DNA from: Dreissena polymorpha
Taxonomy: Eukaryota > Mollusca > Bivalvia > Myida > Dreissenidae
Length of the DNA stretch: 64,000 nucleotides
Direction of reading: 5' to 3'
Assembly (NCBI RefSeq): GCF_020536995.1
Contig: NC_068356.1
Location: forward strand, 22,363,809 to 22,427,808
Shown: positions 61,301 to 64,000 of the stretch, one piece after another
Position numbering within the stretch: position 1 is the first letter of the stretch
How the letters are laid out: each line of letters opens with the position of its first letter
Translations under genes and position numbers: made by a program
The notes under the pieces: model-generated
Seen by the model: only the letters and a program-made list of their open reading frames with translations
Told to the model about the DNA's origin: nothing
The model's database searches: none

Positions 61301-64000
61301 TATGTTGTATATGTATGTACACTGTGATATGCTGTATATGTATGTACACTGTGATATTCTGTACTTTTAGTACACTGTGATATGCTGTACATGAATGTTT
61401 ATTAAGGTATGAGCTTTGTGGTTATCTGCACATGTATATAGAGTTTGATAATCAATATTTGTATGTACACTGTGATAAGATAAACTTGTGTTATGTGCAT
61501 ATATACATGGTAGGTAGTGATATGTACTAATAAATCCATACTGTAGCACATAATTTGATAAAACTGGTATCTATTCACAAAGCTATTTAATTATGTATTC
61601 ATATTGAACAATTGTTCATTAACTAGTGCTATTCTTATTAAGTTTATGCCTGTTTTACCAAAACATTTTGCACTATTTGTACAGCATGCAGAAGGTGGAC
61701 AGAATGCAGTACTTCACCTATGATGTGGTCTTACGTTCTTTGTTCTCACTGTGTGAGAAGATGTTTGGAATCAAGTTTGAGGTATGATTTCAAATGAGCA
61801 CAAAATATTTATGGCTATTCTAAATATTCAGACACGATTAGACTTTTTTTTCTGCTTCTCAAAATTGGGACAGCAGAATTTTATTCTTAAATGTCCCAGC
61901 ATATAGAAAACGCACGTGTTGCGTGATTCTAAAATGGGTTGTATGCCATATGGTATCAGAGTAGCTTTAGTACAGCCTGCCCAATTGGATAATCTCACGT
62001 CACTGTCCCCTGTAAATTGACGCAACATTTCACGGTCTGGTTAGCTGACTGGGTAGCTCTGCACAGATGTGCAGGCTGGTTTGGTGTAATTTTTGATGTA
62101 TATGGCTTAAGACCCAATTTTGCAAGAAACACCTCATAGTATACTCAAGACAATGTTTAAATTTTGTTTAGGCCTGTTTTGAACATCTGAAGTGACTGGA
62201 GAAGTGTATTTATTTTAGCAGAAAAAGAACCTTTTGTTTCTTATTCCCGCCTTTGATCTGACTGATGTGTTTCTTGCAGCAAGTTGATCCGTCCACAGTA
62301 GATGTTTGGCACCAAGATGTCACAGCCTATAATTTGCTGAATGAGGATGGTATGTGGAGACTAACATGGCTCTATTTTTGTTTACGATTCCTTACTTTCA
62401 TAGAAAACATGTGTTAAAACCATTTGTTCTGAGATTAGCTAGCTAAACATTTAAATAAAAGAAACAACTTGTTTTCTGCTTTTATGCTGGTGTTGAACAT
62501 TGTTTGGTAAATATAGTTTTAATGTTTTAGTTGTGTGCTCTTGTAATTACATGTATTTGTGTTAATATACCTATTTAAAAAACAGATGTATTGTCGCTGA
62601 CCTTTTAAAGATAATATTTATGATTTTTTTTAATCACTCGAATCAATTTATTAAAACATATATGAACATTTGGAATAATCTGCCTTTATCATACATGAAC
62701 ATGTATTTATAACCTGTCCAGTGGGTCCTTGAGGCTTTCAAAGATAACTTGTATACATTTCATTTAAGCCTGTCTCTGTTAAAACTATGTTTTTGATTGT
62801 GTGTAAAGGATTGTCCTTGTTTATACTTTGCAGTCCTCACTGGCAAATTTAGGACAAAACTTTCCTCTTTAACTGTTCTTTTTTTGTTGCTTAACAAAAG
62901 TCCATTATACGTGGAAAGCTTCGTCTCTATTTAGCCTTTGCAGACTGTTAACCCTTATCATTTACAATTCCGTATGCACATGTATTAAGTCTGGTTTTCC
63001 CGGAGACTATATCATATTTTCTACATTCAGGTTCCTATGTAGCAAGATTGTATATTGACCCATTTGCGAGACCTACAAAGAGAATTGTGGACACAACATA
63101 CATATGTCGAGGTAAAGTACTGAAGTGGGATAAATGTACTAGCAGCATATTTATGCTAATGTTCCGTGTAACTAAATAAATTAAATGTATTAACGTTGTT
63201 TTGATACAAATCATCTTGTATCCTTACAATTTGAAGTTTACAAATATTATTTCTACAAGTATTTTCTACAATATGCAAAATACTGGAAAACTTGGTTTTA
63301 CAAGGGTTTATATTTAAGCAGCTTATTTCTTAAAAAGTCATTCTTGTTGTGAAATGAGTGCAACATGCTCATCTGACTCCCATCTGTAAATTTCTTTACT
63401 GTTACTTAAATTAAAGTTGGTCTTAATATGAATAAGGTTTTAGCTCCACTATTAATTAAATAGCCCTAGCTATATTACTTATTCAATTGTCAATGTCAGT
63501 GTCTGCGCTATGCTAAAGTAAAAGTGCAACTTTACCATAGCACTGTTTCTAGTACATCTTTTCAATTTTAACTTCATTGATGTGTTCAGGGCCATTTTGT
63601 CAGATATCTGACCAAGTTCAATAACACTGACATCCAATTTAGCAGAATTACACCCCTTTTGGTACTAATTTGGGGAAAGTAAATGCGCATCATCTCCATA
63701 TTGTGGTTTCTGCTACAGATATTCAATTAAAACTTAAAACATCCCTTTGGGTCATTTTGTGTTCTGCATGTTTGGCTCATTTATGCAAATTTTTGTACTT
63801 AAATGATTTTGGCTCGGTCAGCAATTGGAGCGTGCAGGCTGCTCCCGGGGCAAGAACCACCTGCAGAAGATTTTCTTAAAGACTTCTCAGAGGAATCGCC
63901 AAGCGGAATGCTAATTGTCTGTAGCTGGATAATGGTTTTCACTAGATTGTCTGAGGTGGGTTGGATAGGGGAATTTCTGCGGGCGGATCTTTTACTCCAG
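43213..64000 (+). CDS. M3-family zinc metallopeptidase, oligopeptidase A (OpdA/PrlC)-like, probably mitochondrial (3'-truncated by window)
   Basis: Thirteen exons join in phase into 553 residues: 43213-43337, 47744-47928, 48116-48249, 48967-49035, 49452-49624, 50140-50253, 51431-51619, 52193-52294, 53685-53825, 61685-61781, 62280-62349, 63031-63111 and 63822-64000. M3 peptidases are zinc endopeptidases that degrade short peptides, including cleaved targeting peptides in organelles. The order of conserved blocks follows bacterial OpdA: NPVMNYEKFPEFSKVK near residues 65-80, QKVGFEHFTDLCMERRMAGN near 335-354, QWDIPYYRR near 395 with KLYS after it, VDVWHQDV near 450 and LYIDPFARPTKR near 475. The first ~40 residues (MAASMVCRVSMQKIRHLQS...) have Arg and Lys but no acidic residue before position 30, as in a mitochondrial presequence. 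The HEFGH zinc motif is expected just past the window end. Family call is strong; compartment is inference. Confidence 0.92.
43477..43535. repeat. Hairpin with 13-bp arms (AGTTGCAACAATC)
   Basis: Arms AGTTGCAACAATC and GATTGTTGCAACT flank a 33-base loop containing 'attgatcctgcgggttgat'. A second hairpin of the same design lies at 45451-45515, on the other side of the LINE fragment. After both, a similar 'aatccaggc(a/g)g' phrase follows. Confidence 0.7.
43846..45375 (+). mobile_element. 5'-truncated LINE (non-LTR) ORF2 3' end, with (GATA) tail, split by a MITE
   Basis: Translates as a reverse-transcriptase C-terminal segment: KSLGFIRRNIQ, LVRPQVEYSFSVWSPHT, IEKVQRRAVQGV, and after the MITE LSFRQIHTSANHFKYSFFP, VLWNSLPASIV and a stop after LLSSRP near 45163. 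These phrases are typical of CR1/L2/Jockey-like LINEs. There is one frameshift, near 44133 ('accaaaagttttac'), where the reading continues as FYKVVYGLVAIVLPSYLERP. It ends in 'gatagatagatag', a microsatellite-type tail. It is dead: 5' truncated, frameshifted and interrupted at 44220-44992. Confidence 0.85.
44220..44992. mobile_element. MITE (773 bp) inserted in the LINE, 5-bp TSD
   Basis: Terminal inverted repeats 'caggccttgaagaat' and 'attcttcaaggcctg'. Flanking duplication TGCAC (44215-44219 and 44993-44997). Removing the element plus one TSD copy restores the LINE frame RHMHPLSFRQ. The interior has GC-rich 'actcgccc' motifs near both ends in inverted arrangement. Confidence 0.88.
45451..45515. 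repeat. Hairpin related to 43477-43535
   Basis: Outer arms 'agttgcaa' and 'ttgcaact', with an inner perfect palindrome ATTGACCCTCCGGGTCAAT (bases pair except at the centre). Shares design and flanking 'aatccaggcgg' with the first hairpin. Confidence 0.65.
45840..46350. repeat. Diverged copy of the right half of the 14344 element
   Basis: Shared ordered phrases with 15060-15760: 'gacacgtaatgcgctttaac', 'cgttgaattaattacgcac', 'gcgcgaaaattat', 'catatttaccaga'-like and 'ggattatc.ggtaat'. Terminal repeats are not clear in this copy. Downstream, 46455-46660 is an unusually GC-rich stretch with a GCCGCAT/ATGCGGC hairpin. Then 46678-46885 resembles 43665-43840. Confidence 0.65.
46886..47743. other. 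3' part of peptidase intron 1
   Basis: No repeat family recognised with confidence. The polypyrimidine tract and acceptor 'tttttcgctcttctag' end at 47743. Confidence 0.45.
47744..47928 (+). CDS. Peptidase exon 2
   Basis: Encodes residues ~42-103, including IPEVPKDNKDNNPVMNYEKF and FPEFSKVKKNTVLRGCAKLA. It matches the N-terminal 'NP-L...FP-F..I' block of OpdA-type enzymes. Acceptor 'ttcttctag', donor 'gtaagt'; leaves one base (g) for the next codon. Confidence 0.9.
48116..48249 (+). CDS. Peptidase exon 3
   Basis: Encodes AKKLSFEEIVSALEQSMAPL through FKDFPRPNYDR (residues ~104-148). Acceptor 'catgttatag', donor 'gtgaga'. Ends phase 0. Helical N-terminal domain of the M3 fold. Confidence 0.9.
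48967..49035 (+). CDS. Peptidase exon 4
   Basis: Encodes 23 residues, IDSQIQRSLNEIHFQEEFYN and then ALV. Acceptor 'tctcatttcag', donor 'gtaaac'. Phase 0 at both ends. Confidence 0.85.
49452..49624 (+). CDS. Peptidase exon 5
   Basis: Encodes RIKKKDYDKLSDYHKRLLDI to QKIERNQEEFQ (residues 172-228). Corresponds to the 'L...RDFELSGIGL' and 'LS.L...FSNNV' region of OpdA. Acceptor 'aaaatttcag', donor 'gtaagc'; ends with two bases of a Gln codon. Confidence 0.92.
50140..50253 (+). CDS. Peptidase exon 6
   Basis: Encodes RKVMTHKSLFFLDLGGQADW and YLKELPAEIIQEIARDK (residues ~229-266). The 'L..LPAE.I' block matches 'LAGMPESAL' of OpdA. Acceptor 'ctgccttgtag', donor 'gtatgt'. Confidence 0.9.
51431..51619 (+). 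CDS. Peptidase exon 7
   Basis: Encodes SAVDRGPWRVTLKKPIVEAF, then LEICPNRTHRFKVWNGWHII and GTHFSTDIRLHTFEIPGQIT (residues ~267-329). Noticeably GC-rich. Acceptor 'gtatggccag', donor 'gtaaga'; phase 2 at the end. Confidence 0.92.
51645..51855. repeat. Hairpin-type MITE/SINE-like repeat, copy 4, with a 15-bp triplet
   Basis: 'taatgcatgtgcgtaaagtg' at the left and 'ataagcttgcgcgcactgc' at the right. Inside, a 15-bp segment 'gggataacactttct' is repeated three times. Lies in intron 7 only 26 bp after exon 7. Confidence 0.75.
52141..52208 (+). repeat. 34-bp tandem duplication spanning the exon 8 acceptor
   Basis: 'tatttaatgtgtgttcag' plus 'gagagacattgccc' occurs twice with a 34-bp period (copies start at 52141 and 52175). 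Each copy has its own 'gttcag' 3' splice site (AG at 52157-52158 and 52191-52192). Only the second keeps the peptidase frame. Confidence 0.95.
52193..52294 (+). CDS. Peptidase exon 8
   Basis: Encodes RDIAQKVGFEHFTDLCMERR and MAGNLKTVLTMLDR (residues ~330-363), matching 'LAQLLGFENYAFKSLATKMA' of OpdA. The second of two duplicated acceptors is chosen because the first would add 34 bases and shift the frame. Confidence 0.92.
52319..52726. repeat. Mollusc repeat with 'tgtcccctaccggt' end
   Basis: The left end is 'tgtcccctaccggttttacc' and the right end is 'gagccggtaggggacca', which are inverted relative to each other. Inside, a 'ctgtctgtcagtctgtctg' primer-like tract lies near the left end, and the phrase 'tttctggatcctgc.ataac' is repeated (52399 and 52498). 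Intron 8. Confidence 0.75.
52818..53356. repeat. Bivalve repeat 'aaccaggttttccgaagg' with (GGCT)n minisatellite
   Basis: The left end 'accaggttttccgaagg' is partly inverted at the right ('gataacctggtt'). A 'ggctggctggctggc' tract lies at 52880-52930. Two internal units share 'gtcattcattgt.agatttta' and 'cacatttgttcaccatcat', with 'ccaaggtcaaggtcac' half-sites. Intron 8. Confidence 0.75.
53685..53825 (+). CDS. Peptidase exon 9 (source of the minisatellite)
   Basis: Encodes YREHFLPMAKKEVADLQQFA, then ASMGLKEPIKQWDIPYYRRL and HCDKLYS across the junction (residues ~364-411). 'QWDIPYY' and 'LYS' match 'PWDIAYY' and 'HLYS' of OpdA. The donor after TGTACAG is 'gtatgt' at 53826. The last 17 bases of the exon, with the next 10 of the intron, are the repeat unit of the array that follows. 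The frame stays open to a TGA at 53938. Confidence 0.92.
53809..56410 (+). repeat. 27-bp minisatellite built from the exon 9 / intron 9 junction, ~95 units
   Basis: The unit is TGTGATAAGCTGTACAG (exonic 17 bases, 53809-53825) followed by GTATGTACAC (first ten intronic bases). It repeats head to tail for about 2.6 kb in the sense orientation. Common variants are 'ctatgataagc', 'gtatggacac' and 'gtattgacac'; units decay toward the right end. Many retain CAG followed by GTAT, an intact-looking 5' splice site, and therefore an AG|GT junction. Unit length 27 keeps the frame. Long frames on both strands (up to 516 codons) are artefacts. Diverged continuations lie at 57244-57515 and 61279-61475. Confidence 0.97.
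56455..57243. mobile_element. Insertion within the minisatellite, ending in a long hairpin
   Basis: Unrelated to the array. The left end 'cccgtattacgcta' (about 56465) resembles the inverted right end 'cggaatattacgcta', suggesting terminal inverted repeats. The interior has 'aatgacgtcacattac' and 'gtgacgtcatttctg' (CRE-like TGACGTCA). The right part is the 159-bp hairpin 57085-57243. No coding capacity recognised. Left boundary approximate. Confidence 0.6.
57085..57243. repeat. 159-bp hairpin with perfect 37-bp arms
   Basis: Arms 57085-57121 and 57207-57243 are perfect reverse complements ('ggaatattacgctag...' and '...ctagcgtaatattcc'). Inner stems continue ('gtggcttgtg' with 'cacaagccac', and 'atcacac' with 'gtgtgat'), leaving a GC-rich tip 'gaggttccgcctc'. 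Confidence 0.92.
57244..57515 (+). repeat. Diverged continuation of the 27-bp splice-site minisatellite
   Basis: Ten or so units of the form 'gtatgtacactgtgatatgc' plus 'tgtacat'. Mostly 'gatatgc' instead of 'gataagc'. Begins immediately at the end of the hairpin, so the hairpin element interrupted a once longer array. Confidence 0.9.
57900..61085. repeat. Degenerate ~180-bp repeat with conserved AACAGATACGTTACC box
   Basis: The box occurs, exact or with one or two changes, near 57900, 58092, 58273, 59968, 60345, 60524 and 60700 on the plus strand, and inverted near 58559, 58580 and 61067. Spacing is close to 180 bp or twice that. Sequence between boxes is alignable only loosely ('gtttgaaagt..tt', 'ctgtgttttgt', 'gcatacaaacattaac'). 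The array is interrupted by the 145-bp repeat at 58748-59640. Confidence 0.65.
58748..59640 (+). repeat. Bivalve 145-bp tandem repeat element, compact copy
   Basis: Reverse orientation to 14199-16855. Starts 'atgcccccttcgaagaag'-like (58751), then 'ttgctcatgttggtccgtcc'. Units begin 'tggtttccggatgataactc' at 58831, 58976, 59121, 59266, 59411 and 59556, a strict 145-bp period. The end 'aaacagcccttgtta' is the reverse complement of the other copy's head. Each unit carries 'aggtcactaggtcaaaggtc'. Confidence 0.92.
61279..61475 (+). repeat. Remnant of the 27-bp splice-site minisatellite next to exon 10
   Basis: Several decayed units ('gtatgtacactgtgatatgc', 'gtacactgtgatattctg') lie 210 bp before the exon 10 acceptor. 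They indicate that the array or its scattered copies once reached almost across intron 9. Confidence 0.8.
61685..61781 (+). CDS. Peptidase exon 10
   Basis: Encodes MQKVDRMQYFTYDVVLRSLF and SLCEKMFGIKFE (residues ~412-443), matching 'LRPYFPENKAVNGLFEVVKR' of OpdA. Acceptor 'cactatttgtacag' (its TGTACAG is the same heptamer as the exon 9 end and the minisatellite), donor 'gtatga'. Confidence 0.93.
62280..62349 (+). CDS. Peptidase exon 11
   Basis: Encodes QVDPSTVDVWHQDVTAYNLL and NED (residues 444-466). 'VDVWHQDV' is a hallmark of the M3 family (VDVWHPDV in OpdA). Acceptor 'tgtttcttgcag', donor 'gtatgt'. Confidence 0.95.
62778..63006. repeat. Hairpin-type MITE/SINE-like repeat, copy 5 (old)
   Basis: Strongly diverged: 'gtgtgtaaaggattgtcctt' on the left and 'gcacatgtattaagtctgg' on the right, with the central 'aactgttctttttttg'. 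Ends just before the exon 12 acceptor. Confidence 0.55.
63031..63111 (+). CDS. Peptidase exon 12
   Basis: Encodes GSYVARLYIDPFARPTKRIV and DTTYICR (residues ~467-493). Matches 'GSFYLDLYARENKRGGAW' of OpdA. Acceptor 'ttctacattcag', donor 'gtaaag'; leaves one base. Confidence 0.95.
63822..64000 (+). CDS. Peptidase exon 13 (runs to window edge)
   Basis: Acceptor 'gattttggctcggtcag' at 63821. The frame dictated by exon 12 stays open for 59 codons to the last base: AIGACRLLPGQEPPAEDFLK, then DFSEESPSGMLIVCSW and a tail ending RADLLLQ. 'MLIVCSW' and the tail would align with 'VAYLTCNF' and 'FTHDEVIT' of OpdA, placing LFHEFGH immediately after 64000. A nearer alternative acceptor (after 'cgtgcag' at 63836) hits a stop. 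A donor at 63953 ('gag' then 'gtgggt') cannot be excluded. Confidence 0.7.

Noticed and set aside
63837-63920. Acceptor after 'cgtgcag' as the start of exon 13
   Set aside because: In the phase set by exon 12 it reads GCSRGKNHLQ and reaches a stop after about 26 codons. The acceptor at 63821 is open to the window end and has a better pyrimidine tract.

Overview
This window is eukaryotic DNA, almost certainly from a bivalve mollusc and most like a dreissenid (zebra or quagga mussel). The evidence is AT-rich introns with GT-AG junctions, many bivalve-type dispersed repeats (tandem blocks carrying 'gaccttgacctttgacc', hairpin elements containing 'taatgcatgtgcgtaaagtg', heads such as 'acaagagcaccgcataacgg'), tRNA-derived SINEs and dense minisatellites. 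The species call rests on recognising these repeats, not on a search. Two protein-coding genes are well supported, and they are divergently arranged about 2.8 kb apart. On the minus strand, three coding exons (39955-40416, 25602-25652, 18314-18883) join in phase into a complete 360-residue G-protein alpha subunit of the G12/13 class. On the plus strand, thirteen exons from 43213 to the window end join in phase into the first 553 residues of an M3-family zinc metallopeptidase of the oligopeptidase A (OpdA/PrlC) type. Its N-terminus looks like a mitochondrial presequence, and the window ends just before the expected HEFGH zinc site. A minus-strand ORF of unknown nature (40903-41218) lies between them. 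Layout: 1-18313 is the 3' flank of the G-alpha gene, with no gene recognised. It holds minisatellites (27-bp, 24-bp and 44-bp units), dispersed repeats and a hAT-like element nested in a 145-bp-unit repeat. 18314-40416 is the G-alpha gene, whose 6.7-kb and 14.3-kb introns are full of tandem repeats and TIR elements, several with clear 5- or 6-bp target-site duplications. 40417-43212 is the intergenic interval. 43213-64000 is the peptidase gene. Its first intron holds a 5'-truncated LINE split by a MITE, and its 7.9-kb ninth intron holds the most unusual structure in the window. That structure is a 27-bp minisatellite of roughly 95 units whose unit is the last 17 bases of exon 9 plus the first 10 bases of the intron. 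The array therefore multiplies a 5' splice site, keeps the reading frame, and stays open through the first five units. Many units carry an AG|GT junction resembling a recursive splice site. The same intron also holds a degenerate ~180-bp repeat with a conserved 15-16 bp box (AACAGATACGTTACC), and exon 8 is preceded by a 34-bp duplication of its own 3' splice site. The two genes have no evident functional link beyond adjacency: one is a membrane-signalling GTPase and the other probably an organellar peptidase.
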